A stretch of DNA of 64,000 bases from Amycolatopsis sp. NBC_00345. GTDB lineage: Bacteria; Actinomycetota; Actinomycetes; Mycobacteriales; Pseudonocardiaceae. Positions 1 through 9,100 of this stretch are shown in pieces (the stretch's first letter is position 1; each line of letters opens with the position of its first letter). Location of the stretch: contig NZ_CP107995.1 in the NCBI RefSeq assembly GCF_036116635.1, forward strand, positions 310,001 to 374,000, in the 5' to 3' direction. Both the position numbers and the translations under genes were made by a program. The notes under the pieces are model-generated. The model was not told the origin of the DNA, ran no database searches, and was given only the letters and a program-made list of their open reading frames with translations.

Positions 1-632
1 CGGCGGCGTTCAAGAACGTGATGTCGGCGATGCGGGCCAAGTTCGGCTCCTCGAAGCTGGTCACCGCGGCCATCACCGCCGACGGCACGAGCGGCGGCAA
101 GATCGACGCCGCCGACTACGCGGGCGCCGCGCAGTACGTCGACTGGTACAACGTGATGACCTACGACTACTTCGGCGCCTTCAACGCGCAGGGCCCGACC
201 GCCCCGCACTCGCCGCTGACCTCGTACAACGGCATCCCGACCGCGGGCTTCTACACCGACGCGGCCGTCCAGAAGCTCAAGAGCAAGGGCGTCCCGGCCT
301 CGAAGCTGTTGCTGGGCATCGGCTTCTACGGCCGCGGCTGGACCGGCGTCACGCAGGACGCCCCTGGCGGCACCGCCACCGGCCCCGCGGCGGCCAAGTA
401 CGAGCCGGGCATCGAGGACTACAAGGTCCTCAAGGGCAGCTGCCCGTCCACCGGCACGATCGCCGGCACCGCGTACGCCAAGTGCGGCTCGAACTGGTGG
501 AGCTACGACACCCCGAGCACCATCGCGGGCAAGGTCGGCTACGCCAAGACGCAGGGCCTCGGCGGTGCGATGGTCTGGGAGCTTTCGGGCGACACCACCA
601 ACGGCGAGCTGATCACGGCCGTCTCCAAGTGA
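1..632 (+). CDS. GH18 chitinase, C-terminal part (5' end outside window)
   Basis: The frame is open from the left edge (first full codon at base 3), so about 209 C-terminal residues of a secreted-type family 18 glycosyl hydrolase are visible. The segment VDWYNVMTYDYFG (visible residues 46-58) and the late GGAMVWELSGDT match the conserved beta-strand motifs of the GH18 barrel that place the substrate acetamido group and form the tryptophan floor of the -1 subsite. The catalytic DxxDxDxE motif lies upstream and cannot be checked. The protein stops soon after the barrel, so any carbohydrate-binding module must be N-terminal. Family assignment is firm; chitin as substrate is inferred from family knowledge. 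Two hairpins follow the stop codon. Confidence 0.88.
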   Translation, partial: AAFKNVMSAMRAKFGSSKLVTAAITADGTSGGKIDAADYAGAAQYVDWYNVMTYDYFGAFNAQGPTAPHSPLTSYNGIPTAGFYTDAAVQKLKSKGVPASKLLLGIGFYGRGWTGVTQDAPGGTATGPAAAKYEPGIEDYKVLKGSCPSTGTIAGTAYAKCGSNWWSYDTPSTIAGKVGYAKTQGLGGAMVWELSGDTTNGELITAVSK

Positions 633-650
633 CGGTGTAGCCGAGTGACT

Positions 651-693
651 CCCGGTGTGGCCGGCGGCGCAGGGGCGCGCCGGCCACACCGGG
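651..693 (+). terminator. 15-bp perfect hairpin after the chitinase gene
   Basis: Arms 651-665 and 679-693 are exact reverse complements (CCCGGTGTGGCCGGC and partner) around a 13-nt loop, starting 18 bases after the chitinase stop. There is no T-tract, as is common for GC-rich actinobacterial terminators. Confidence 0.7.
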
Positions 694-704
694 CCCCACG
701 AAAT

Positions 705-732
705 GAGCCCGCCGGAGTCTTCCGGCGGGCTC
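705..732. terminator. second tandem hairpin, 12-bp stem and 4-nt loop
   Basis: Arms 705-716 and 721-732 (GAGCCCGCCGGA and its exact complement) enclose the loop GTCT. It lies 11 bases after the previous hairpin and 51 bases before the next gene. Either a back-up terminator or a structure in the leader of the downstream transcript. Confidence 0.6.
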
Positions 733-783
733 GATTCGTGTCCGGGGCGAGGACTGTCGGTGCCCCGGATTATCGTGCTCCGC

Positions 784-1449
784 GTGAAGTTCACCGGATT
801 CGGGGAGTACGCCGTCGATTTCTACGACGGGCTGGAGGCCGACAACTCCAAGTCCTACTGGGACCAGAACGTGGCGGTCTACCAAGGCGACGTGCGGGCG
901 CCGATGGAGGCGCTGCTCAAGGAGCTGTCGACCGAGTTCGGCCAGGGGTTCGGTGAGGGCAAGGTGTTCCGGCCGTACCGCGACGTGCGGTTCGCCAAGG
1001 ACAAGACGCCGTACAAGACGCACTGCGGCGGGGTGATCGAGGCCGGCCGCGGCGGCGGCGCGTACTACGTGGAGCTGGGCCCGGCCGGGCTGCGTGTCGG
1101 CGGCGGCTGCTTCCACCTGGCGTCGGACCAGCTGGCGCGATTCCGCACGGCGGTCGACACCGAGCTGCACGGCCCGGCGCTGGAGAAGATCCTCGCCACG
1201 CTCCGGCGCGGCGGCTGGGACATCAACGGCGACCGGCTCAAGTCCCGTCCGCGCGGCTTCGCCGAGGAGCACCCCCGCATCGACCTGCTCCGTTACCGCT
1301 CGGTCTACGCGGCCCGCACCTGGGAGCCGGCCGACTTCCTGCACGAGCGCGAGGCGCTGGAGCGCGTCCGCAAGTCGTGGCGGCAGCTGCGGGCGTTCAA
1401 CGAGTGGGCCCGCGACCATGTCGGGCCCAGTGAGCAGCCCCGACGGTGA
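784..1449 (+). CDS. DUF2461 (TIGR02453-type) family protein
   Basis: A 221-residue protein of the DUF2461 family, whose biochemical role is unknown. The N-terminal pattern (M)KFTGFGEYAVDFYDGLEADNS followed by a lone-tryptophan SKSYW, then FRPYRDVRFAKDKTPYKTH around residue 60 and a GGGCFHLASDQLARFR segment, are the family's conserved blocks. I chose the GTG at 784 because family members begin at the phenylalanine-glycine block; an in-frame ATG at 655 would add 43 residues that overlap the terminator hairpins. There is no clear Shine-Dalgarno sequence; the TATCGT at about 773 suggests a near-leaderless transcript. It is followed by pyk after 140 bases, with no visible functional link. Confidence 0.85.
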   Translation: MKFTGFGEYAVDFYDGLEADNSKSYWDQNVAVYQGDVRAPMEALLKELSTEFGQGFGEGKVFRPYRDVRFAKDKTPYKTHCGGVIEAGRGGGAYYVELGPAGLRVGGGCFHLASDQLARFRTAVDTELHGPALEKILATLRRGGWDINGDRLKSRPRGFAEEHPRIDLLRYRSVYAARTWEPADFLHEREALERVRKSWRQLRAFNEWARDHVGPSEQPRR

Positions 1450-1589
1450 AATCCCGCTCCGACCAGGGTGAGGACCACGATCAGGGGCCGCCGACGACGG
1501 TGAACGACCCGCCAGGTTTCTGAACAGTTCCTCTGAACTTTCGGTATCGGTACAGACGTGGGCTGGACGAAGGACTACTCTCAACGAAC

Positions 1590-3014
1590 GTGAGCCGACG
1601 CGCGAAGATCGTTTGTACTCTGGGCCCTGCCACCTCCACACCGGAGAAGATGCGGGCACTCGTCGACGCCGGAATGGACGTCGCGAGGATGAACTTCAGC
1701 CACGGAAGCCACAGCGACCACAAGCAGGTCTACGACCTGGTCCGGTCCGCCGCGGCCGAGAGTGGCCGGTCGGTGGGCATCCTCGCCGACCTGCAGGGCC
1801 CCAAGATCCGGCTCGGCACGTTCGCGAACGGCGCGGTCGAGTGGCAGAACGGCGACATCGTCCGCATCACCGTCGAGGACGTCGCCGGCACCCACGACCG
1901 GGTCTCCACCACCTACAAGGGCCTCGCCAGGGACGCCAAGCCGGGCGACCGCCTGCTGGTCGACGACGGCAAGGTCGGCCTCGTGGTCAAGGGCGTCGAG
2001 GGCCCGGACGTGGTGTGCGAGGTGACCGAGGGCGGTCCCGTCAGCAACAACAAGGGCGTGTCGCTGCCCGGCATGGACGTCTCGGTGCCCGCGCTGTCCG
2101 AGAAGGACATCGAGGACCTGGAGTTCGCGCTGCAGCTGGGCGTGGACTTCATCGCGCTGTCCTTCGTGCGCTCGCCGGCCGACATCGACCTGGTGCACCA
2201 GATCATGGACCGCACCGGCAAGGGCCGGCTGCCGGTCGTCGCCAAGATCGAGAAGCCCGAGGCGGTCTACAACCTCGAGGCGATCGTGCTGGCCTTCGAC
2301 GCGGTGATGGTCGCCCGCGGCGACCTCGGCGTCGAGCTGCCGCTGGAGCAGGTCCCGCTGGTGCAGAAGCGCGCCATCCAGATCTGCCGCGAGAACGCGA
2401 AGCCGGTCATCGTCGCGACGCAGATGCTCGAGTCGATGATCACCAACTCGCGCCCGACCCGCGCGGAGGCCTCCGACGTCGCGAACGCGGTGCTCGACGG
2501 TGCCGACGCGCTGATGCTTTCCGGCGAGACGAGTGTCGGCCGGTACGCGATCGAGGTCGTCCAGACCATGGGCCGGATCATCGAGGCGGTCGAGACCGAC
2601 TCGCCGGTCGTGCCGCCGCTGACGCACGTCCCGCGCACCAAGCGCGGGGTGATCTCCTACGCCGCCCGCGACATCGGCGAGCGGCTGAACGCCAAGGCGC
2701 TGGTGGCCTTCACCCAGTCCGGCGACACGGTCCGCCGCCTCGCCCGGCTGCACACCCGGCTGCCGCTGCTGGCGTTCACGCCGGAGGAGTGCGTGCGCAG
2801 CCAGCTCTCGATGACCTGGGGCACGAACACCCAGATCGTGCCGCGGGTGGACTCCACCGACCAGATGATCCAGCAGGTCGACCACAAGATGCTGGAGATG
2901 CCCAAGTACCAGCGCGGTGACCTGGTGGTCATCGTGGCCGGCTCCCCGCCGGGGACCGTGGGCTCGACCAACCTGATCCACGTGCACCGCCTCGGTGAAG
3001 ACGACCACGCGTAA
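1590..3014 (+). CDS. pyk: pyruvate kinase
   Basis: A full-length 474-residue pyruvate kinase, catalysing phosphoenolpyruvate + ADP to pyruvate + ATP at the end of glycolysis in the cytoplasm. Visible family landmarks are MNFSHGSHSDH from residue 34, DLQGPKIR from 67 (start of the lid region), AKIEKPEA at 218 with the catalytic lysine K219 and metal ligand E221, ARGDLGVE with the second metal ligand D245, and MLSGETSVGRY before the C-terminal effector domain (about 340-474). Translation starts at GTG 1590; no strong ribosome site precedes it. Upstream, the heptamer TCTGAAC occurs twice, 13 bases apart (1519 and 1532), which may be an activator site. A thioesterase gene follows after 36 bases. 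Confidence 0.97.
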   Translation: MSRRAKIVCTLGPATSTPEKMRALVDAGMDVARMNFSHGSHSDHKQVYDLVRSAAAESGRSVGILADLQGPKIRLGTFANGAVEWQNGDIVRITVEDVAGTHDRVSTTYKGLARDAKPGDRLLVDDGKVGLVVKGVEGPDVVCEVTEGGPVSNNKGVSLPGMDVSVPALSEKDIEDLEFALQLGVDFIALSFVRSPADIDLVHQIMDRTGKGRLPVVAKIEKPEAVYNLEAIVLAFDAVMVARGDLGVELPLEQVPLVQKRAIQICRENAKPVIVATQMLESMITNSRPTRAEASDVANAVLDGADALMLSGETSVGRYAIEVVQTMGRIIEAVETDSPVVPPLTHVPRTKRGVISYAARDIGERLNAKALVAFTQSGDTVRRLARLHTRLPLLAFTPEECVRSQLSMTWGTNTQIVPRVDSTDQMIQQVDHKMLEMPKYQRGDLVVIVAGSPPGTVGSTNLIHVHRLGEDDHA

Positions 3015-3050
3015 GGGACGGGCACCGGGCCCGCCGTCTAGGGTTCGGGC

Positions 3051-3950
3051 ATGACTGAGATGGCCAGGAAGGCCGCCACCGGGCTGGACGAAAGCCCTGG
3101 TGGCGGCGGGCAGCCGGTGCTCGACCGGCTGGTCGCGCTGCTCGACCTGGAGAAGATCGAGGAGAACTACTACCGCGGCGTCTCGCCCGTGCACTCGCCG
3201 GTCCGCGTGTTCGGCGGCCAGGTGGCGGGGCAGGCGCTGGTCGCGGCCGGGCGCACCGTGCCCGAGGACCGCCGGGTGCACTCGCTGCACGCGTACTTCA
3301 TCCGCGGCGGGGACCCGAGCGTGCCGATCGTCTACGAGGTCGACCGCATTCGCGACGGCCGCTCGTTCACCACCCGCCGGGTGGTTGCGGTCCAGCACGG
3401 CAAGGCGATCTTCTCGTTGTCCGCGTCGTTCCAGAAGGACGAGGGCGGCATCGAGCACGCCGACACCATGCCGGACGTGCCGGCCCCGGAGACGCTGCCG
3501 ACGTTCGCCGAGCGCGTCGAGGGCTTCGGCATGGGCTTCACCGAGCGCCCGCGCCCGATCGACGTCCGCTACGTCAACGAGCCGCCGTGGATCACCCGTC
3601 AGACCGACGAGCGGCCGGCCTCCAACCGCGTCTGGATGCGGGCCGACGGCAAGCTGCCGGACCACCAGCTGCTGCACGTCTGCGTGCTCACCTATGCCTC
3701 CGATATGACCCTGCTCGATTCGGTCCTCGCGCGCCACGGCGTGTACTGGGACGACGAGAACGTGCTCGGGGCGAGCCTCGACCACGCGCTGTGGTTCCAC
3801 CGGCCCTTCCGCGCCGACGAGTGGCTCCTTTACGACTGCACGTCGCCGAGCGCCTCGGGCGCCCGCGGGCTGGCCACCGGGCGGTTCTTCGCGCAGGACG
3901 GCACGCTCGTCGCGACCGTGGTCCAGGAGGGCCTGCTGCGGGTCCGGTGA
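3051..3950 (+). CDS. tesB: acyl-CoA thioesterase II (TesB-type double hotdog)
   Basis: A 299-residue TesB-family thioesterase that hydrolyses acyl-CoA to free acid and CoA. It has the two tandem hotdog domains of the family: the first about residues 35-130 with the VFGGQVAGQALVAAGRTV helix, the second about 185-298 with SLDHALWFHRPFRADEWLLY, TGRFFAQDG and the C-terminal VATVVQEGLLR strand. Length fits the family. The first 22 residues are Gly/Pro-rich and poorly conserved, so a later start is possible. It lies 36 bases after pyk on the same strand and is probably co-transcribed; both lie ahead of a strong terminator. Confidence 0.93.
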   Translation: MTEMARKAATGLDESPGGGGQPVLDRLVALLDLEKIEENYYRGVSPVHSPVRVFGGQVAGQALVAAGRTVPEDRRVHSLHAYFIRGGDPSVPIVYEVDRIRDGRSFTTRRVVAVQHGKAIFSLSASFQKDEGGIEHADTMPDVPAPETLPTFAERVEGFGMGFTERPRPIDVRYVNEPPWITRQTDERPASNRVWMRADGKLPDHQLLHVCVLTYASDMTLLDSVLARHGVYWDDENVLGASLDHALWFHRPFRADEWLLYDCTSPSASGARGLATGRFFAQDGTLVATVVQEGLLRVR

Positions 3951-4085
3951 AGGACGCCGCGCCCCGGCCGGATACCGCTTTGGTGATACCGAGAGTGTGC
4001 CGCGCACCGGTGAGCGTGGAATGGGCCACACCTTCGGGTGAGGAAAGGCGCGAATAAGCACGGGGTGAATGGTCTCGCGGGGGAT

Positions 4086-4128
4086 GAAGGTGTCCGGGGC
4101 CGGTCGGGGGACAGCCCCGGACACCTTC
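4086..4128 (+). terminator. 15-bp perfect hairpin ending the pyk-tesB transcript
   Basis: GAAGGTGTCCGGGGC at 4086-4100 pairs exactly with 4114-4128 around a 13-nt loop. It is the only strong structure in the 466-base gap between tesB and the next gene; the rest of the gap holds no supported gene. Confidence 0.75.
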
Positions 4129-4274
4129 CGCCGGAAACGCCCGCGCACTCGGTTCGGCGCTTCCGGCTGGTCTTCGTCTACGCTGCTCAGGGACCGGGTC
4201 AGCCTCGGCCGGCTGGTCTGACCGGCGTGGCGGGCGCGCGTCCTGCGTGCACGATGTCAGAGTACAAGCGCAAT

Positions 4275-4287
4275 CTGCAAATTGCAG
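4275..4287. promoter_or_regulatory. candidate operator CTGCAAATTGCAG
   Basis: An exact inverted repeat (CTGCAA-A-TTGCAG) in a locally AT-rich stretch, 130 bases upstream of the XRE regulator gene. The symmetry suits a dimeric helix-turn-helix protein, plausibly that regulator itself. Assignment is inference only. Confidence 0.35.
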
Positions 4288-4416
4288 GCCGGAACCTTGC
4301 CCGAAGGTGGGGTATTCCGCGGTGTTAATACCTCACTGACTACGCGGTCGGCTGGTTAGATATGTGGTGCGGGCAAAGGCGCGCGCGACGGGGAAGACGG
4401 ATCCGGAGGTGCTGTC

Positions 4417-5337
4417 GTGGCGAGAGGACAGGGACCCACCGTTCGCCGCCGGAGGCTCGCGAGCGAGCTGCGGCGGCTCCGCGAGGCGGCTGACCTCACC
4501 ATCGACGAGGTGGGCGAGAAGCTCGAGTGCTCCGCTTCGAAGGTGAGCCGCATCGAGACCGGCCACGTCGGCGTCACCCCGCGTGACGCCCGGGACATGC
4601 TGGCGCTGTACGGGATCACCGGCGACGAGCAGGAGGCGCTCGTCCAGCTGGCCCGCGAGGCGCGCAAGCGCGGCTGGTGGCACGCCTACAACGAGGTGTT
4701 CACCGGCACCTTCGTCGGGCTCGAGGCCGATGCCAGCTCGCTGCGCGCGTTCCAGGCGCTGCTCGTGCCCGGGCTGCTGCAGACCGAGCGGTACGCGCAC
4801 GCGGTGATCCGGGCGCTGCGGCCGGACGCGGAGGACGCCGCGATCCGGCGTCGCGTGGCCGCGCGGATGGCGCGCCAGGAACTGCTGAGCGACAGCCCGC
4901 CGGTGGAGTACTGGGCGGTGGTCGACGAGGCCGTGCTGCACCGCGTCGTGGACGGGCCCGAGGTGATGGCCGAGCAGCTCTACCGGATGGTCGCCGACGC
5001 CGAGAAGCCCAATGTCACGGTCCAGGTGGTGCCCTTCGGCGCCGGGGCGCACCCCGGTATGGAGGGCCCCTTCCTCATCATGGGCTTCCCCGAGCAGGCC
5101 GACCCGGACGTCGTCTACGTGGACGACAGCACCTCCAGCGGCCTGTACCTGGAGGAACCCTTAGACGTCCGGCGCTACGCGCTGATGTTCGACCATCTGC
5201 GCGCAGCCGCGCTGAAACCGGACGACTCGGTCGACTTGATCGCCGAGGCGGCCGGCCGGTTCGCCGAACAGGCGGCCGTGCCGGGCTCAGCGCACACCAC
5301 CTGGAACCGACGAAACAGTAAGGAAGTGGGGAAATGA
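4417..5337 (+). CDS. XRE-family regulator with DUF5753 domain
   Basis: A 306-residue regulator of the type exemplified by Streptomyces WhiJ-like proteins. Residues about 10-65 form an XRE helix-turn-helix (LRRLREAADLTIDEVGEKLEC...SKVSRIETG), and about 100-285 form the DUF5753 domain, with the characteristic EADASSLRAFQALLVPGLLQT, WAVVDEAVLHR and VTVQVVPFGAGAHPGM blocks. GTG 4417 is set by GGAGG at 4405-4409. Its stop overlaps the start of a DUF397 gene by four bases, the standard arrangement for this pair. Such pairs are abundant in actinobacteria and modulate development or secondary metabolism; the target of this copy cannot be told from sequence. Confidence 0.93.
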   Translation: MARGQGPTVRRRRLASELRRLREAADLTIDEVGEKLECSASKVSRIETGHVGVTPRDARDMLALYGITGDEQEALVQLAREARKRGWWHAYNEVFTGTFVGLEADASSLRAFQALLVPGLLQTERYAHAVIRALRPDAEDAAIRRRVAARMARQELLSDSPPVEYWAVVDEAVLHRVVDGPEVMAEQLYRMVADAEKPNVTVQVVPFGAGAHPGMEGPFLIMGFPEQADPDVVYVDDSTSSGLYLEEPLDVRRYALMFDHLRAAALKPDDSVDLIAEAAGRFAEQAAVPGSAHTTWNRRNSKEVGK

Positions 5338-5543
5338 CTCCGGACGCAGGCCTTTCTGGGGCTCAGTGGCGCAAGAGCAGCTACAGCGGCGGCGGCAACG
5401 ACTGCGTCGAAATCGCGTTCGTCGACGGCGGCGCCGCGGTGCGCGACTCCAAGGATCCCGAAGGGGGTGCCTTCCGCCTCCCCGCCTCGGGTTGGCAGGG
5501 GCTGCTGGCGGCGGTGCGCGCCGGCGGCCCGACGCGCGACTGA
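5334..5543 (+). CDS. DUF397 small protein partnering the XRE regulator
   Basis: A 69-residue protein with the complete DUF397 signature: QWRKSSYSGGGNDCVEIAF, AVRDSKDPEGGAF and a closing SGWQGLLAAVRAG. It overlaps the XRE-DUF5753 gene by ATGA, implying translational coupling. In studied pairs the DUF397 protein acts with or against its DUF5753 regulator, sometimes described as toxin-antitoxin-like; that role is family knowledge, not visible here. A terminator follows immediately. Confidence 0.93.
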   Translation: MTPDAGLSGAQWRKSSYSGGGNDCVEIAFVDGGAAVRDSKDPEGGAFRLPASGWQGLLAAVRAGGPTRD

Positions 5544-5554
5544 ACTACCCACAG

Positions 5555-5604
5555 ACGACCCCTTACCCCCGCCGACCTGGTCAGCGGTTCGGGTAAGGGG
5601 TCGT
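5555..5604 (+). terminator. 14-bp hairpin with short T run after the XRE-DUF397 operon
   Basis: ACGACCCCTTACCC at 5555-5568 pairs exactly with 5591-5604, followed by TTG. The loop is 22 nt. The CCTTACC/GGTAAGG core of the stem is shared with hairpins at 15069-15111 and 36884-36934. Confidence 0.75.
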
Positions 5605-5705
5605 TTGACGTCCGGGTGTAGGTGATCACCCGATGCCCGCGTCCACCCCTCAGGACGACTCTGAGTGTCAGCAAGGAAGGCAACTCTTCAGACGGGAACG
5701 AAACG

Positions 5706-5912
5706 ATGAGCGATCTGCTCCTGGACGCGGTACGCGCCGAAGTCGCGTACCGGGTCGACGAACTACAGAAGGCACGAGGCAGCGGCCGGCCGCGGTCGAA
5801 CCGCGCGGTGCGCTGGCTGCGCGCCCACCGGCTGACCAGCGTGGCCGTGCCGGCGCAGGAACGCCGCGAGGCGGTCCACACGCCGTCCGGCCTCGACTCC
5901 ACTCGCCGCTGA
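5706..5912 (+). CDS. small protein of unknown function, first of a paralogous pair
   Basis: A 68-residue hydrophilic, arginine-rich protein with no recognised family. It starts MSDLLLDAVRAEVAYRVDELQKAR, and the gene 31 bases downstream starts with almost the same pattern, so the shared N-terminus D(L/F)xxDAxRAExAYRxxELxKA is under some constraint. The C-terminal half (RSNRAVRWLRAHRLTS) is basic and has no counterpart in any domain I know. Start at ATG 5706 is chosen by alignment with its neighbour; the ribosome site is weak. It probably heads an operon with the second copy and perhaps the LuxR regulator 258 bases beyond. Confidence 0.6.
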   Translation: MSDLLLDAVRAEVAYRVDELQKARGSGRPRSNRAVRWLRAHRLTSVAVPAQERREAVHTPSGLDSTRR

Positions 5913-5943
5913 ACCGTTCGAAAACACTGAGGGGACAAAGACC

Positions 5944-6108
5944 ATGAGCAGCGACCTTTTCTACGACGCGATGCGCGCGGAAGCCGCCTACCGGGCCGCC
6001 GAACTGCGCAAGGCCGGGCGGAGCGCCTGGTTCCGCCGCCCGGCCTCGCGCCGCGCCGGTTCGGGCGCCCGCGAACCGCGGGCGACCGGCCGCGGTTCGG
6101 CCCGGTGA
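5944..6108 (+). CDS. 54-residue protein, second of the paralogous pair
   Basis: A 54-residue protein beginning MSSDLFYDAMRAEAAYRA, clearly related over its first 25 residues to the 68-residue product upstream, then diverging into a basic tail (WFRRPASRRAG...). GAGGGG at about 5929-5934 sits 9-10 bases before ATG 5944, an excellent ribosome site that supports it as a real gene. No signal peptide or membrane segment. It lies 61 bases before the LuxR/ATPase regulator gene in the same orientation. Function unknown; the amphipathic N-terminal helix could be a protein-interaction element (inference). Confidence 0.6.
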   Translation: MSSDLFYDAMRAEAAYRAAELRKAGRSAWFRRPASRRAGSGAREPRATGRGSAR

Positions 6109-6169
6109 GACGGGTGTCATGACGCTGCCGGCGAAAACCATGGCGAAACTGTCGGTGGGGTAGACCAGA

Positions 6170-9100
6170 ATGCGTCTTGTGCCCCGCCTCGGCTCCGGAA
6201 TCCCGCTTGTCGCCCGCACTCACGAGATGCGGCGGCTTCGCACTGCCTTCGCCCGCGCCGAACGGCGCGAGGCGGGTGCCGTGCTGGTCTCGGGCGACGC
6301 GGGGGTCGGCAAGACCCGGCTGCTGACCGCGCTGGGCGAGCACGTCACCGCGGCCGGCGGGCTGGTGCTCACCGGCCGGTGCATCGATGTGCGGGACGGC
6401 GGCCTGCCGTACCTGCCGTTCGCCGAGGCGCTGGCGCCGCTCGGGTCGGCCACCGACCCGCTGGTGGCCGCCGCCGTGCGGGCCCGGCCCGCGCTGGCCC
6501 GGCTGCTGCCGCAGAGCGGCGAGCCCGAGCCGGCCGTGCCAGGGGAGCACGGCCAGGTGTCGGCCAACGAACGTGAGGCGATGCGCCGGCCGCGACCGGA
6601 ACAGGACCTCGGTCAGCTGCAGTTGTTCGACGCGGTACTGGGGGTGCTGACCGAGGTCGCCGAGTCGCGGCCGGTGGTGATCCTGCTCGAAGACCTGCAC
6701 TGGGCCGATTCCTCGACCCGGAACCTGCTGTCGTTCCTGCTCAGCCGGCTGCGCGCGCAACGGCTGCTGGTGGTCGGCAGCTACCGGGAGGAGGACGTGC
6801 ACCGGCGGCATCCGCTGCGCGGGCTGCTCTCGGAGCTGGTCCGGCTGGCGACCGTGGAGCAGGTCGCGCTGAGCCCGTTCGGAGCGGCCGAGGCGCGGGC
6901 GTTCGTCGAGGCGCTGGCCGACGAGCCGCTGGCCGCGGACGTGGTGGCCGACATCGTCGCGCGGTCCGAGGGCAACCCGTTTTTCGTGGAGGAGCTGCTG
7001 GCGACCAGCGCGGACTGCCGCGATCTGCCGGCCGGGCTCGCCGAGGTGCTGCTCGCCCGGCTGGAGCGCTTCCCGGCCGAAACCCGCCGGGTGCTGCGGG
7101 TGGTCTCGGTGGCCAACGAGCCGGTGTCGCACGCCGCGCTGACGGCGGTCTCGGGCATCGGCGAGCTGGAGCTGGACGAGGTGCTGCGCGAGGCCGTGCA
7201 GCATCACGTGCTGGTGATCGAGGGCGGCAACTACGCGTTCCGTCACGCGCTGCTGCAGGAGGCGGTGTACGGCGATCTGCTGCCGGGCGAGCGCACGCGG
7301 ATGCACGCGGCCTACGCGGCACGGATCATGGCGGTGAAGCAGGGGCGCGGGCACGACGCGAAGCTGGCGTTCCACAGCCTCGAAAGCCGCGACCTGGTGA
7401 CTGCCCTGCCCGCGCTGCTGCGCGCCATGGACGAGGCGGAGAAGCTGGGCGCGCCCGGAGCCGCGCTACGGCACGCCGAGCAGGCACTGTCCATTTGGGA
7501 CGCGGTGCCGGTGGACGGCCGCCCCGAGGGCGTCGACGAGCTGAAGCTGCTGCACGAGGCGTCGTACTTCGCCGGCACGTCGGGCGAGCCCGAGCGGGCC
7601 GCGGCGTTCGCGCGGTCGGCCACCGAGGCGCTGCGACCGGAGATGTCCACGGATCGCGCCGCCAAGGTGTGGCGGCGGCTGGCCGAGGCGCTGAACGTGC
7701 TGGAGGGCGGGCTGGACGAGGCGCTGCTCGCCATGGACAAGGCCTGGGAGCTGGTCAAGGACAGTGAGCCCAGCGCCACCCGCGCGTGGGTGCTCGCCAC
7801 CCGCGCCGGTTTCCAGCGGGCGATCGACCGGCCGGACGAGGCGCTGGACAACGCGCTCACGGCGGTCGCCGACGCGCGCGCGGCCGGTGCCGTCGGCGCC
7901 GAGGCGTCCGCGCTGGTCACCCTCGGCACGCTGGCCGATTCGGCCGGCGACGCCGAGGAGGCGCGGGAGCGGCTGCGCCAAGCGGTGCGCAAGGCCCACG
8001 GCGGCAAGGCGCTCAATGTCGAGCTTCGCGGGATGTACTTCCTCGCGTTGAGCTACGACGACCAGGCCGAAATGGCGGAGGCGCTGGCGCACGCGAAGCG
8101 CGGGGTCGAGCGAGCCGAGGAGAGCGGGCTCGCGTGGAGTTCGTACGGGCTGGAGCTGCGCGCGCGGCAGCTGTACCTGCGTTACCTGTCGGGGGATTGG
8201 CCGGCCGAGGACGCGGCCGGGCGCGCGGGCCGGGGCGTTTCGAGCGCGGTCGCAGCGCGGATCCTGGCCAACTGGGTGCTGTTCCTGGTGGCGCGCGGCC
8301 GGTTCGACGACGCGGCGAAGCTGCTGCCCGGGCTGCGGCAGAACTGGGCGGCCGACATCCAGATCGCGCTGTCGGCGGGCGACGCGGCGATCGAGCTGGC
8401 CACCTGGCGCGGCGAGCACGAGGAGGCGGTGCGCGCCACCGAGGAGCTGGTCGCCTGGCTGGAGAAGATGGAGCCGTGGCTGCTGGGCGGCATCCGGATC
8501 GTCGCGCTGGGCCTGGCCTCGGTGGTCGCGCGGGCGGCCGCCGCCCGGGCGCACGGTGACCAGCCGACGGCGGACCGGATGGCCGACGCCGGCCGTCGGC
8601 TGCTGGAGCACGGCCGGAAGTGCGTGAAAGAGGGCGCGCCGCGCTCGGGCACACTCGGTCCGGAAGGACGGGCGTGGATCGCCCGGGCGGAGGCTTGGGG
8701 GAGCGCCTTCGAAGGCCCCGCCGACCCGGTGCTCTGGGCCGCCGCGGCCGAGGCGTTCGGTTACGGCGCCGTCTACGAGCAGGCGATCTGCCGCTGGCAT
8801 CAGGCCGAGGCGCTGTTGGCGAGCGGCGACACGGCGGCGGCCGTGGCCCCGCTGGAAGCCGCCCACGCCGTCGCCGATCGCCTGGGCGCGCTGCCGTTGC
8901 GCGACGCCCTCCGGGACCTCGCGCACCGCGCGCGGGTGGAGCTCCCGGGCGTCGACCCGGCGTCACCGCATCCCGTGTCCCGCCCGATGGCGGACCCGCT
9001 GACCGACCGCGAGCGCGACGTTCTGGAGCGCGTGGCGCTGGGGCGCACCAATCGTCAGGTCGGCGAGGAGCTGTACATCAGCGAGAAGACGGTGAGCGTG

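Noticed and set aside
1519..1538. Direct repeat TCTGAAC upstream of pyk as a definite regulator site
   Set aside because: Two 7-mers 13 bases apart are suggestive but too short to name an operator; mentioned under pyk only.
1581..4148. Long open frame (855 codons) on the minus strand across pyk and tesB
   Set aside because: It is antisense to two unmistakable genes and has no ribosome site or domain; long antisense frames are expected in DNA this rich in GC.
4038..4328. 96-codon frame between tesB and the XRE regulator
   Set aside because: It runs through the terminator hairpin and has no ribosome site or family resemblance.
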